From NCBI RefSeq assembly GCF_000312505.2, contig NZ_HG326226.1:1-64000 (forward strand): a stretch of DNA of 64,000 bases, read 5' to 3'. The notes beneath the pieces were generated by a model. The model was not told the DNA's origin, did no database searches, and saw only the letters and a program-made list of their open reading frames with translations. Source of the stretch: Fenollaria massiliensis. Its GTDB lineage: Bacteria; Bacillota; Clostridia; Tissierellales; Peptoniphilaceae. The translations under genes were made by a program, and so were the position numbers. Positions 17,399-26,410 of this stretch are shown in pieces (positions within the stretch are counted from its first letter, which is position 1; every line of letters starts with the position of its first letter).

Positions 17399-18065
17399 AA
17401 CAAGAAAGAGAATTTTGGCCATAGTCGGCATATTGATTTTGGTTTTGATACTTGCATTTTTCACAAATAAAAAAGTTATATACCGTTATATGCCTAACAG
17501 CGCCGTGAATGAGACAGTTAAAAAGATGAAAGAAAGTTCAAAAGCTAAAAATGCTGATAATGCTGATGCCAATATTGAAAATATTGATGCAGACGAAAAT
17601 ATTGACCCAGAAGAAAATGCTAATTCAGATGAAAATATTGATACAAATGAAAATTCTGATGAAAATATTAACCCAGATACAAATGATAGTGCAGATGAAA
17701 GCGAAATCACAAACGAAAGCGGCCAATACTATGATTTAACAGGCAATGATCTAGACATGAACTACGTCATCGTCGCCATGATAGCTGAAGATCCAAAAAG
17801 CTTCGAAGGAGTCAAGATCAAGCTACAAGGCGTCGCCGTAGATCTAGAGACCACAGACACATCCGGCATGGACCACTACATCGTCATCAACGACCGCCAA
17901 GCCTGTTGTCAACAAGGCCTTCAATATATATTAAAAGATAAAACTCAAAAATATCCAAAACCACAAGAAATCATCACAGTAGAGGGAGAACTAACTGTTT
18001 TTAATAGTGAGGAGATTCCGTTTCCGTTAGCTGTGATTAAGAACGCACGCCTTATTTCGAATTAG
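17391..18065 (+). CDS. Membrane-anchored protein with a CC motif, zinc operon
   Basis: 224 residues from a GTG start that overlaps znuB. One N-terminal membrane helix (about 8-25) is followed by a low-complexity Asp/Glu/Asn-rich linker (about 50-115) and a compact domain of about 100 residues. That domain holds QACCQQGLQY (C172, C173) and beta-rich segments (KIKLQGVAV, EIITVEGELTV) suggesting an OB-like fold. Similar proteins occur beside metal ABC genes in Firmicutes, but I cannot name the family. A zinc-handling role is inferred from the operon. Confidence 0.75.
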   Translation: MDKTRKRILAIVGILILVLILAFFTNKKVIYRYMPNSAVNETVKKMKESSKAKNADNADANIENIDADENIDPEENANSDENIDTNENSDENINPDTNDSADESEITNESGQYYDLTGNDLDMNYVIVAMIAEDPKSFEGVKIKLQGVAVDLETTDTSGMDHYIVINDRQACCQQGLQYILKDKTQKYPKPQEIITVEGELTVFNSEEIPFPLAVIKNARLISN

Positions 18066-18230
18066 AGTCGCGCCTGGAACTCGTTACGAATAAGCCGCCT
18101 CCTCTACGTACCCCGTACGTACGACTGCGTCGGGGCTTATTCTAGACTTCGTCCCATCCATCGACTCTATCTTCGAACTAAGCTCGAGCAAAGATATAGA
18201 CGTGGTTCTTCTTTGCCCTGCAAAATTAGA
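18063..18230 (+). repeat. M1 dispersed hairpin element, copy 5 (3' UTR of the zinc operon)
   Basis: Terminal arms TAGAGTCG (18063-18070) and CGACTCTA (18162-18169) pair perfectly and the first includes the stop codon of the gene before it. The inner stem GAATAAGCC (18088-18096) / GGCTTATTC (18134-18142) is perfect, and the apex TACGTAC-CCC-GTACGTA is a 7-bp stem. It is followed by the hairpin at 18380. The rest of 18231-18379 is AT-rich without a gene. Confidence 0.85.
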
Positions 18231-18379
18231 AAAAGCGAAATTAATTAGTAAAATTGTTTATTAAAATTTAACAGCAAAATTAACGTGTATGGATTGATTA
18301 ATAAACAAAGAAAGTTCTAAATCAATTTAATTAAATAATTTAACACAATAACGATAAAGGATAGAGCGAATCTGATATG

Positions 18380-18414
18380 TACCCTCCTTACTGGACAAAG
18401 CAGTAAGGAGGGTA
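18380..18414 (+). terminator. Terminator-like hairpin of the ACTGGACAAA type, second copy
   Basis: Perfect 14-bp stem TACCCTCCTTACTG / CAGTAAGGAGGGTA with loop GACAAAG, then TTTTA. It shares flank and loop with 12951-12985, including TGATATG before the stem. It would end the zinc operon transcript. Confidence 0.7.
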
Positions 18415-18497
18415 TTTTAATGCAAAAAGTTATTAGTATAAAAATTATTTATACATACTGTACAAGAAACAAATATTTTAAAAAATATAAAAAAAGA

Positions 18498-18556
18498 TTG
18501 ACAACAAAACTTCGCTCTGATATACTATAGTTAGCAATTGCTAACTATAGTATATC
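18498..18556 (+). promoter_or_regulatory. Promoter with a 38-bp perfect palindromic operator, siderophore operon
   Basis: TTGACA (18498-18503), 17 bases, TATACT (18521-18526). A perfect palindrome spans 18519-18556, covering the -10 and the start point. Its centre is GTTAG-CAATTG-CTAAC (18530-18545). The same half-sites and spacing occur at 54993-55008 and 60076-60091. The half-site resembles operators of DtxR/IdeR-type iron repressors, but the regulator is not in the window. Confidence 0.8.
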
Positions 18557-18691
18557 TTTGCATTTGTATTGAATAATTATAGCATGTAAAAAATCTATAA
18601 AGAAAAGTGCTAAATCTTTCTATCTTATGCATATGTGCGAGCATTGCTATACGAGTATATTATTCAAAAATTTAAAACAAAGGAGAGTATT

Positions 18692-19735
18692 ATGGTTAAG
18701 AAAATTTCTTTAATTTTAATTTTATCTTTACTTTCATTTTCTTTATTTGCGTGTTCAGGAAATAAAACTAAGGAAGAAAGTAAAAGTGACGAGAAGAAAG
18801 TTGTAGAAGAGAGTCAAACTGATGAGAAGGAAGCTTCGGAAGATAACAAAAAAGACGGAGGCGAAGTTGTTATAGAAAACTTTGGCGTTACTACTGTATA
18901 TGACAAGGCACCTGAAAGGTTAGTTCCGCTTAGTTACGATGCCGCTCAAACATTAGTTGCGCTAGGACTCGAAGATAAAATTGTTGGAGTTGCAACAGCA
19001 GAGGGCAGTTACACAGACTGTTTACCAGAGTACCAAGAGAAGTTATCTAAATTAGATGTTATAGTAGATGGAACTCCTAATTTTGAAACATTACTATCTA
19101 AAAACCCTGATTTTGTTTATGCAACAATATATACTTTTGGGAAATATGGGGTCGCACCAGTTGAAGACTTCCAAAAAGAAAACATCAAGTTCTATTGCAT
19201 TAATGGTACTTATTCGGAAAAACCAAGTATAAATGATATTTATAAAGATATAGAAGATTTGGGAAAAATTTTCAGAAAAGAAGATGAAGCGAAAAAGCTT
19301 ATTGAGTCATTAAAAGAACGTGAAAAGGCATTAAAAGATAAGGCTGTAGCTACACCACTAAAAGTTATGGCGTTTGATGGTGGAGATAAAACTGCAATGA
19401 CTTGCGGTCAAGGCATAGAGAATGAAATTATTAAACTAGCTGGCGGGAACAACATTTTTTCTGATTTAGAGAATGCTTTTGAAGAAGTAAGCTGGGAAGA
19501 AGTTACGAAAAGAAACCCTGACATTATCTTAATTCATAGTTACGATCAAGGAGTTACAGCAGGAACAGTAGATGAAAAGATCAATAGCCTAAAAAACAAT
19601 CCTGCATTAAAGAATGTTACAGCAATAAAAGATGGCAATTTTGTAGTTGTAAAACTTACAGAAGTTTTCCCTAGTTTACAAGTTTTCGATGCTGCAGAAA
19701 GATTAAACGCTAAAATAATGGATTTGACAAAATAA
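18692..19735 (+). CDS. Iron/siderophore ABC transporter substrate-binding lipoprotein
   Basis: 347 residues from the ATG at 18692, which follows AAAGGAGAG; the frame extends further upstream without a ribosome site. The signal ends SLFAC with C21 as the lipid anchor. The body is FecB/BtuF-like: APERLVPLSYDAAQTLVALGLEDKIVGV, then NPDFVYA and NPDIILIHSYDQG. A Lys/Glu/Asp-rich linker follows the anchor. It delivers a ferric-siderophore, heme or corrinoid to the FecCD permease; iron is favoured by the operator shared with feoB. Confidence 0.88.
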   Translation: MVKKISLILILSLLSFSLFACSGNKTKEESKSDEKKVVEESQTDEKEASEDNKKDGGEVVIENFGVTTVYDKAPERLVPLSYDAAQTLVALGLEDKIVGVATAEGSYTDCLPEYQEKLSKLDVIVDGTPNFETLLSKNPDFVYATIYTFGKYGVAPVEDFQKENIKFYCINGTYSEKPSINDIYKDIEDLGKIFRKEDEAKKLIESLKEREKALKDKAVATPLKVMAFDGGDKTAMTCGQGIENEIIKLAGGNNIFSDLENAFEEVSWEEVTKRNPDIILIHSYDQGVTAGTVDEKINSLKNNPALKNVTAIKDGNFVVVKLTEVFPSLQVFDAAERLNAKIMDLTK

Positions 19736-19740
19736 AACTT

Positions 19741-19769
19741 AAGGATACCAAATTTTATTTGGTATCCTT
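19741..19769 (+). terminator. Attenuating terminator between binding protein and permease
   Basis: Perfect 12-bp stem AAGGATACCAAA / TTTGGTATCCTT with a 5-nt loop, then GTTTTA. Placed inside the operon, it should lower permease and ATPase expression relative to the binding protein and protect the upstream message. Confidence 0.75.
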
Positions 19770-19790
19770 GTTTTATAAATAGGAGTAATT

Positions 19791-20822
19791 ATGAAACAAT
19801 ACAAATTGATTTGTTTAATATTATTAATATTCATATTAGTATCTATTGTTTTAGCTACATTTATAGGTTCAGCTAATATAAATTTTGCTCAAGTTTTAGA
19901 TATTTATAAATACAAATTATCTTTTTTCGATGTTACAATTGATGACATGGGCTTATTTAGCATAATATGGAATATAAGATTACCAAGAGCTATTATTGCA
20001 GTTTTAGTAGGTGGTGGACTGGCTCTTACTGGCTGTATTATGCAAGCACTAACAGGAAATGTTATGGCAGAACCTTACACTTTAGGCATACAGTCAGGTG
20101 CAGGCATGTTTGCTGCATTTGGTATAGTCTTTTTTGCAAGGATTCCTGCGCTAAGCTTTATTGGTACAAATCTTTTTTCATTTATGGGAGCAATGGTGGC
20201 TATGGTTTTTGTATATACAATTGCATCAAAAGATGGAATGAAATCAAACTCTAGCTTAGTATTAACTGGTATATCTGTTGCTATGCTATGTAACGCAGTC
20301 ATACAGTTAATCATAGCTTTTGCACCAGATAATGCAAAGATGAGAGAAATTGTATTTTGGACCATGGGAGGCTTAGGAGGATCGCATTGGGAAGTCATTC
20401 CTTTCTTGCTTATTGTTGTTATCGCAGGCTTTATTATTACTTATTTATTGGCAGAGCAGTTAAATATAATATCAATGGGTGAAGAGACAGCTATAATACT
20501 AGGTATTTCTCTGGAAAAGTTAAATAAGATATTGCTTGTAACAGTTTCTGTAGTGGTTGGAACTATTGTTTCAATAAGCGGAAGCATAGGATTTGTAGGA
20601 TTGATTATACCTCACATTGTAAGAAAGATAACGGGATCAGATCATAAAAAATTAATACCCGTAGCCACACTAACAGGAGCGTTATTTTTAGTCTGGGCTG
20701 ACATTGTATCAAGAGTTATAGTTGCGCCTAAAGAATTACCTATAGGTGTGTTAACATCATTAGTTGGCGTTCCATTTTTCTTATATATAATAAAAAGAAA
20801 AAGCCAAGGAGTAAAAAAATAA
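19791..20822 (+). CDS. FecCD-type iron ABC transporter permease
   Basis: 343 residues with about nine to ten membrane helices. FecCD signatures include RLPRAIIAVLVGGGLALTGC near residue 65 and VGFVGLIIPHIVRKITGSDHK in the ATPase-coupling region. It likely works as a homodimer, since only one permease gene is present. It imports the ligand bound by the lipoprotein at 18692. Confidence 0.93.
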   Translation: MKQYKLICLILLIFILVSIVLATFIGSANINFAQVLDIYKYKLSFFDVTIDDMGLFSIIWNIRLPRAIIAVLVGGGLALTGCIMQALTGNVMAEPYTLGIQSGAGMFAAFGIVFFARIPALSFIGTNLFSFMGAMVAMVFVYTIASKDGMKSNSSLVLTGISVAMLCNAVIQLIIAFAPDNAKMREIVFWTMGGLGGSHWEVIPFLLIVVIAGFIITYLLAEQLNIISMGEETAIILGISLEKLNKILLVTVSVVVGTIVSISGSIGFVGLIIPHIVRKITGSDHKKLIPVATLTGALFLVWADIVSRVIVAPKELPIGVLTSLVGVPFFLYIIKRKSQGVKK

Positions 20823-20824
20823 GT

Positions 20825-21592
20825 ATGATAAAAATTGATAATTTAACTTATGCCATTGGGGACAATCTAATTAGCAATGATATAAATATTTTGTTTCAGG
20901 AAAATATTTTTACTGGAATTATAGGACCAAATGGCAGTGGAAAAAGCACTCTTCTTAAACAAATTTATAGGGTTATAAAACCAAATAAAGGTAAAATATA
21001 TTTAAAAAATGTAGATATTATGAAAATAAGTTCAAAAGAACTTGCAAGACAAATGGCGGTACTTCCACAAGAAAATCAAAGCGACTTTGACTATACTGTC
21101 AGAGAAATCGTTTTGATGGGAAGATATCCTTATCACGGAATTTTTAACAGAGGATACGACTATGAAAAAGATATTGAGCTTATGAAAAAATATCTAGAAA
21201 TTGTAGGCCTATCCGAACAAGAAAATCAATATTTTAAAACGCTATCTGGCGGAGAGAAGCAGAGGGTTTTATTGGCTAGAGCATTGGTTCAAGAGGGAAA
21301 TATATTGATACTCGACGAAGTAACTAATCATCTTGACATAGGATATCAGTACAAGGTTTTAGAAATATTAAAACGATTAGATATGACAATCATTTCTGCT
21401 ATCCACGATCTTAATTTAGCAATGAAATTTTGTGACCAAGTTGTACTTATCGACAAAGGAAAGGTCGTTATGCAAGGAAAACCAAAAGATATAATAACAA
21501 AGGAAAATTTGAAAGATATTTTTAAAATAGACGCGCAAATAATAGAAAAAGAAGACTCATGTGTAATTGATTATAGATATTCATATTATTAA
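20825..21592 (+). CDS. Iron/siderophore ABC transporter ATP-binding protein
   Basis: 255 residues of the FecE/FhuC type: Walker A GPNGSGKS, LSGGEKQRVLLARAL, Walker B ILILDEVTNHLD and AIHDLNLAM. It starts two bases after the permease stop. It completes a standard type II importer with the two genes before it. Confidence 0.93.
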   Translation: MIKIDNLTYAIGDNLISNDINILFQENIFTGIIGPNGSGKSTLLKQIYRVIKPNKGKIYLKNVDIMKISSKELARQMAVLPQENQSDFDYTVREIVLMGRYPYHGIFNRGYDYEKDIELMKKYLEIVGLSEQENQYFKTLSGGEKQRVLLARALVQEGNILILDEVTNHLDIGYQYKVLEILKRLDMTIISAIHDLNLAMKFCDQVVLIDKGKVVMQGKPKDIITKENLKDIFKIDAQIIEKEDSCVIDYRYSYY

Positions 21593-21609
21593 GAGGAGAG
21601 TGAAATTAA

Positions 21610-23400
21610 ATGTTTATTAATAAAGCATTAATAAAATTCGCCAAAGGATCTGAGATAAAAATTATAAAGGCAGTTTTGTTTCAATTACTAACAACAGTTA
21701 TTTTGTCAGCTATATCCTTATGCATGAGTTTTCTAATAAAACAATCGATATCAAACCAAGAACTTATAAATAAAGTAAGTTTATCGCTCGTATTGATTAT
21801 ATGTACTTTATATTTATTGTTAAAGTTATTAAGTAAAACAAATATAAAGATAGTAATAGATGCAGGTACTAGCATAAAAGATAATGTTAGAACCCAGATT
21901 ATGCAAAAACTATTTCTGCTAGGACCAGCATTTTCAAATACAATGAGGACAGGTTTTTTAACCTCTACATTTACAACAAGAGTCGAGTGGCTTATGAACT
22001 ATTACACAAAATATATGCCAGTCGTCTTAAGTGCGATAATAAATGCTGCTATTTTTATAGCATTTTTATCATATATTGATATATACGTTGGAGTTGTAGC
22101 ATTACTTTCAGTGATAATCATGATATTAATACCTATGTGCTTTTTCTTTTTGATGAAAGAAAGAGGCAAACAAGAGTGGGAAAATCATGCGAAATATTAC
22201 AGTGAGTGTTTAGACGGAATACAAGGCATGCAAAGCTTAAAAGCCTTTAATGCAGACAAAGAGTATCTAGAAGACATCAAACAGATTGGGGAGACTTATC
22301 GTAAGTCAGTTATGGCACATTTAAGCGTAACAATAATAGAAGGAACTTTTTCTGAATTTTTTGCTAGAGTAGGAACTGCACTTACTTTAGCTATTTTAGG
22401 CTGGAGGTGCGTGTACGGATTTGTTGATAAAGACTTGTTGATTGTTGCTTTTTTTGCAGTAGGAGCAACATTTTCACCAATGATTTCTTTAATTAATGCA
22501 TGGCATCTTGGTTTTCAAGGAGTTTCGGGCTCATACTCGATTAATGAATTTCTTGAAATTGATAGTAAAGACATTATATCGAATCACATATTACCAAGCA
22601 AAGTAATGCAACGTAACAATTTAGCACAATATATGGAAAACACAGACACTATAAAGAAATTAAGCCTAGAAAAAGACTTTAAGGTACAGTTTAAAAATGT
22701 TTCTTTTAAATATCCTGAAAGTGAAAAAAATGCTGTAGAAGATATTTCTTTTGAATTAGAAAAAGGGAAAATCATCGCTTTTATAGGTAATTCGGGTAGT
22801 GGTAAATCTACAATAGCAAACTTGCTTGCAGGATTTTATCGCCCACAAAGCGGAGATATTATTTTGAATGGAACTAAACTTTCTAATCAAACAATTGGCT
22901 TTTTTCACGACAATATATCTGCAGTATGGCAAGATAACCACTTATTTTCAGGATCAATATATGAAAACATTATGATTGGCAATAGCAACGCAAGTAAAGA
23001 TGAAGTATATAAAGCTTCGGAAGATGCCATGATTCACGAACTTATTGAGACTCTTCCAGGCAAATATGATACTAAGATTGATGAACTTAGTAGTAGATTT
23101 TCTATGGGTGAGCGTCAAAGAATAGCAATCGCAAGAGCCATTTTAAAGAATGCGCCTATTATTATTTTTGATGAGGCTACCTCTTCGCTTGACAGAAGAA
23201 ATGAAATGTATATACAAAAAATGGTGGAGACTCTAAAGGAAAAAAGAGCAATTTTTATCATTGCTCATAGAATATCCACAATACTTATGGCAGATGAGAT
23301 ATGCATTCTGGATAAAGGAAGGATTGTAGAAAGAGGAAAACATCAAGATTTATTAGCATCATCAGAAATATACAAGCATTTGTTGGGAGGTATCTTATAA
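21610..23400 (+). CDS. Exporter-fold ABC transporter, subunit 1 (siderophore operon)
   Basis: 596 residues: six membrane helices (about 1-310) then an ATPase domain. Walker A is GNSGSGKST, Walker B IIIFDEATSSLD and the His switch IIAHRIST. The signature is SMGERQR in place of LSGGQ, a degenerate form. It forms a heterodimer with the next gene, which starts four bases after this stop. Pairs of this type inside iron operons include the siderophore importers YbtPQ and IrtAB; export of a siderophore or drug is the alternative. Confidence 0.85.
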   Translation: MFINKALIKFAKGSEIKIIKAVLFQLLTTVILSAISLCMSFLIKQSISNQELINKVSLSLVLIICTLYLLLKLLSKTNIKIVIDAGTSIKDNVRTQIMQKLFLLGPAFSNTMRTGFLTSTFTTRVEWLMNYYTKYMPVVLSAIINAAIFIAFLSYIDIYVGVVALLSVIIMILIPMCFFFLMKERGKQEWENHAKYYSECLDGIQGMQSLKAFNADKEYLEDIKQIGETYRKSVMAHLSVTIIEGTFSEFFARVGTALTLAILGWRCVYGFVDKDLLIVAFFAVGATFSPMISLINAWHLGFQGVSGSYSINEFLEIDSKDIISNHILPSKVMQRNNLAQYMENTDTIKKLSLEKDFKVQFKNVSFKYPESEKNAVEDISFELEKGKIIAFIGNSGSGKSTIANLLAGFYRPQSGDIILNGTKLSNQTIGFFHDNISAVWQDNHLFSGSIYENIMIGNSNASKDEVYKASEDAMIHELIETLPGKYDTKIDELSSRFSMGERQRIAIARAILKNAPIIIFDEATSSLDRRNEMYIQKMVETLKEKRAIFIIAHRISTILMADEICILDKGRIVERGKHQDLLASSEIYKHLLGGIL

Positions 23401-23403
23401 AAT

Positions 23404-25158
23404 ATGGGACGTATTAAATATGTTTTTTTACTATCAAAATATATTAAAGATTACCGAAGTAAGCTACTTATAAGCACAATTATAAATGGCTTATATAAAA
23501 TTATGCCTATAGCATTGGGCTTTGAAACGGCATATATTATTTCAAAAGCGCTAAGCGGTAATTTATATAAGCCACAACTACACTTCTTTCTTGTCTTAGC
23601 TATGGTTATTGCAACAGCGATTTTGAACTACTTAGATATTTATATTTCACACGATGTTACCTATAAAATACTAACACAGTTAAGAGCGCTATCATATGAA
23701 AAGCTTGTAAACATCGCCCCAGCAGGACTTGAAGGAGAAAATAGCGGAAACATTATGTCCATAATATTAGAAGATATTGAGATACTAGAATGGTTTTATG
23801 CTCATACAATTATCCAGGTCTTTGTTGCACTGCTAGTGCCAGCTATTTCACTTTTTATTATAGGACGATTTTCGATTTGGCCGTCAATTGTAGTATTGTT
23901 ATTTATTCTACTAATGTTATTAGAGCCATGCTTATTAAGAAAAAAGTCGGACAAACAAGGATATAAGTTACAGCAAAAATTAGGAGAGCTAAACTCTATA
24001 ATAATAGATGGCATACAAGGAATAAAAGAGATAATAATTTTTCAATGGCAAAAAAAGTATTTTGAAAAAATGTATAGAGCAAATGATGAGTATAACGAAG
24101 CGTTCTATGAATACTCAAAGCGCTCAGTTCGCGAGGTGTCTACCGTCAACTTAATCATAGGTGTATCATCTGTAGTGTCAACAGTGTTGATTTTGTTCTT
24201 TGCTATACAAGGGAAATATTCATATGAAATGGTACTGCCACTAATATCACTGTCAACAATGGTGTATACCCCAATACAAGAGACATTAGTAATGAGTAGT
24301 AATTACGGAAGGATATTTGCTGCAGCAAAAAGAGTTTTTGATTTTTTTCAATTAGAAGGATCTATTCATGACGAAGGAAAACTTACATTAGAGGATATTG
24401 TTGAGAAGAATACTTGGGGGGTTACTTTTGACTCTGTAGAATTTAGTTATATAGATAAGGAGTGCAATGAGAGAAATTCTATATTGAAAGGTTTATCTTT
24501 TGATATAGCTAAGGATTCTACTACGGTTCTAGTTGGAAGCTCTGGATGCGGAAAATCAACTTGTAGCAAGCTCTTACAAAGATTCTGGGATGTAGATCAA
24601 GGTAAAATTTTAATTAACGGAGTGAATATTAAAGAAATAAAACTAGATGAGCTAAAAAAGCTAATCTCAGTTGTTCCGCAAGAAGTGTATCTTTTCAACA
24701 AAAGTATTAAAGACAATTTATTGTTAGCAAATAAAAATGCTAGCATGGAAGAGATTGAATTAGCATTAAAAAATGCAAACTTGAGTGAATTTATCAAAGG
24801 TTTAGACAAAGGTTTAGACACAGCTCTTGGAGAGAGAGGGACTAAAATTTCAGGTGGAGAGCGTCAGAGAATATCTATAGCACAAGCTTTTTTAAGAAAT
24901 TCCCCAATTCTTATTTTAGACGAAATAAATTCAAACTTAGACTCTAACAATGAGAAAGCAATCAATGAGGCTGTGAAAAAATTGAAAAAAGAAAAAATCA
25001 CACTAATGATTGCACATAGATTAGATACAATAAAAAGTGCGGATAAAATTGTATTTATACAAGATGGAGTATGTGCTGCAAGTGGTAAGTATGATGAGTT
25101 AATTAGCGAAAATGAAGATTTTAAAGAGTTTATTGGTGGAGAAATTTTAAAACAATAA
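23404..25158 (+). CDS. Exporter-fold ABC transporter, subunit 2 (siderophore operon)
   Basis: 584 residues with six membrane helices and an ATPase domain. Walker A GSSGCGKST and signature ISGGERQR are canonical; Walker B is ILILDEINSNLD, where ATSALD is usual. With the degenerate signature in its partner, the two nucleotide sites should be unequal. It is the last gene of the operon that starts at 18692. No siderophore synthesis gene is nearby, so uptake of foreign siderophores is the simplest role. Confidence 0.85.
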   Translation: MGRIKYVFLLSKYIKDYRSKLLISTIINGLYKIMPIALGFETAYIISKALSGNLYKPQLHFFLVLAMVIATAILNYLDIYISHDVTYKILTQLRALSYEKLVNIAPAGLEGENSGNIMSIILEDIEILEWFYAHTIIQVFVALLVPAISLFIIGRFSIWPSIVVLLFILLMLLEPCLLRKKSDKQGYKLQQKLGELNSIIIDGIQGIKEIIIFQWQKKYFEKMYRANDEYNEAFYEYSKRSVREVSTVNLIIGVSSVVSTVLILFFAIQGKYSYEMVLPLISLSTMVYTPIQETLVMSSNYGRIFAAAKRVFDFFQLEGSIHDEGKLTLEDIVEKNTWGVTFDSVEFSYIDKECNERNSILKGLSFDIAKDSTTVLVGSSGCGKSTCSKLLQRFWDVDQGKILINGVNIKEIKLDELKKLISVVPQEVYLFNKSIKDNLLLANKNASMEEIELALKNANLSEFIKGLDKGLDTALGERGTKISGGERQRISIAQAFLRNSPILILDEINSNLDSNNEKAINEAVKKLKKEKITLMIAHRLDTIKSADKIVFIQDGVCAASGKYDELISENEDFKEFIGGEILKQ

Positions 25159-25174
25159 TAACGGCAAGATATAA

Positions 25175-25219
25175 ATATGTATCTTCTTCACTATTATATC
25201 CAGTGAAGAGGATACATAT
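25175..25219. terminator. Terminator between the siderophore operon and pdxS (both directions)
   Basis: 18-bp stem ATATGTATCTTCTTCACT / AGTGAAGAGGATACATAT (one G-T pair) with a 9-nt loop. It closes the plus-strand operon, and on the minus strand it follows the M1 copy behind pdxS. Confidence 0.8.
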
Positions 25220-25269
25220 CTAATAAAATCTCTATCCTTTATTTTTGCCTAAAAATATAATTTTCACAA

Positions 25270-25525
25270 ATTAATTATCCTTGTCAATGAGTCATCACCA
25301 AACAAATTGAAGAACCTCGTCCTTATGGCCGAGAACCTTTACGCTACGCCGGAAAAGAAGAACCTCACCCATCATCAAAGCATAGCTTTGGATGGGTCCC
25401 CTAGAACCTTGGTGCTTCGCACTCGTGATGATTTAGCGTTGTACAGAATTTTTTGGAGTGAGTCGTATGAATATACGTCGCAGCGACAAAAAATTCGAAA
25501 CTAGCTAAAGGGCACGTTTTAACAA
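25270..25525 (-). repeat. M1 dispersed element, copy 6 (3' UTR of pdxS)
   Basis: Minus-strand element beginning seven bases after the pdxS stop. Its inner stem GAATTTTTTG (25446-25455) / CAAAAAATTC (25487-25496) is a perfect 10 bp. Additional hairpins match those of copy 4 with paired changes: CAAAGC-ATA-GCTTTG here, CAAAAC-TTC-GTTTTG there. The tail hairpin CTCGTCC / GGCCGAG (25316-25333) and the boundary CTTGTCAATGA near 25280 follow. A 65-codon open frame here is not a gene. Confidence 0.75.
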
Positions 25526-25531
25526 GAAATT

Positions 25532-26389
25532 TTATCTGTCAGCCATGTGAACAGCAAGTTCATCTTCATTAATCCCAAACATAGCCTTACCTAATCCAGT
25601 CGCTGCCTCAGCTATAATCTTATTATCTTCATAATTTTTCACTGCCTTAACTATTGCCTTAGCTCTTCTCTCTGGGTCTTCGCTCTTAAATATACCGCTT
25701 CCAACGAAGACACCTTCAGCACCAAGTCTTCTCATTAGTGCTGCGTCTTGAGGTGTTGCGACACCGCCAGCTGAGAAGTTAAGTACAGGTAGTCTTTTGT
25801 TGTCGTGAACGTATTTTACTATATCGTAGCTAACTCTATATTCTTTTGCAAAAGTATATAGCTCGTCTTCTCTTTTTGAAACAAGTAGCGAGATACCGCC
25901 AAGTATTTGTCTTAAGTGGCTTACAGCTTGTACAACGTCGCCTGTACCTGCTTCACCCTTGCTTCTAATCATCGATGCACCTTCTTCGATCCTTCTAAGT
26001 GCTTCGCCAAGATCTCTTGCACCGCAAACAAATGGCACGTCGAATTGGTATTTGTCTATGTGATTGTCGTTATCAGCCTTTGACAAAACTTCTGATTCAT
26101 CGACGTAGTCAATGCCAAGCGCTTCCAAAACCCCTGCTTCAACAAAGTGACCGATTCTGCACTTCGCCATAACAGGGATTTTAACAGCTTTTTTTATCTC
26201 CAAAATCATTTTAGGGTCGCTCATTCTAGCAACGCCGCCTTCGCGTCTGATGTCTGCAGGTACCCTCTCAAGTGCCATGACAGCGCATGCTCCAGCACTT
26301 TCGGCAATCTTCGCTTCCTCAGGATTAGTAACGTCCATGATGACGCCGCCCTTAAGTGTATTTGTAAAGTCTAAAAATTTTTTATTCAT
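25532..26389 (-). CDS. pdxS: Pyridoxal 5'-phosphate synthase subunit PdxS
   Basis: 285 residues. PdxS makes PLP from ribose 5-phosphate, glyceraldehyde 3-phosphate and ammonia. Visible motifs are [13 protein letters not shown], the imine-forming Lys in [14 protein letters not shown] (K76), [11 protein letters not shown], and [13 protein letters not shown]. The glutaminase partner PdxT, usually encoded next to it, is absent here. The divergent gene pdxR is its likely activator. Confidence 0.97.
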   Translation of the reverse strand: MNKKFLDFTNTLKGGVIMDVTNPEEAKIAESAGACAVMALERVPADIRREGGVARMSDPKMILEIKKAVKIPVMAKCRIGHFVEAGVLEALGIDYVDESEVLSKADNDNHIDKYQFDVPFVCGARDLGEALRRIEEGASMIRSKGEAGTGDVVQAVSHLRQILGGISLLVSKREDELYTFAKEYRVSYDIVKYVHDNKRLPVLNFSAGGVATPQDAALMRRLGAEGVFVGSGIFKSEDPERRAKAIVKAVKNYEDNKIIAEAATGLGKAMFGINEDELAVHMADR

Positions 26390-26410
26390 AATATTCCTCC
26401 TCTTTTATAG

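Noticed and set aside
25307-25504. 65-codon open frame after the siderophore operon
   Set aside because: It is a translation of M1 copy 6, read against the element's orientation.
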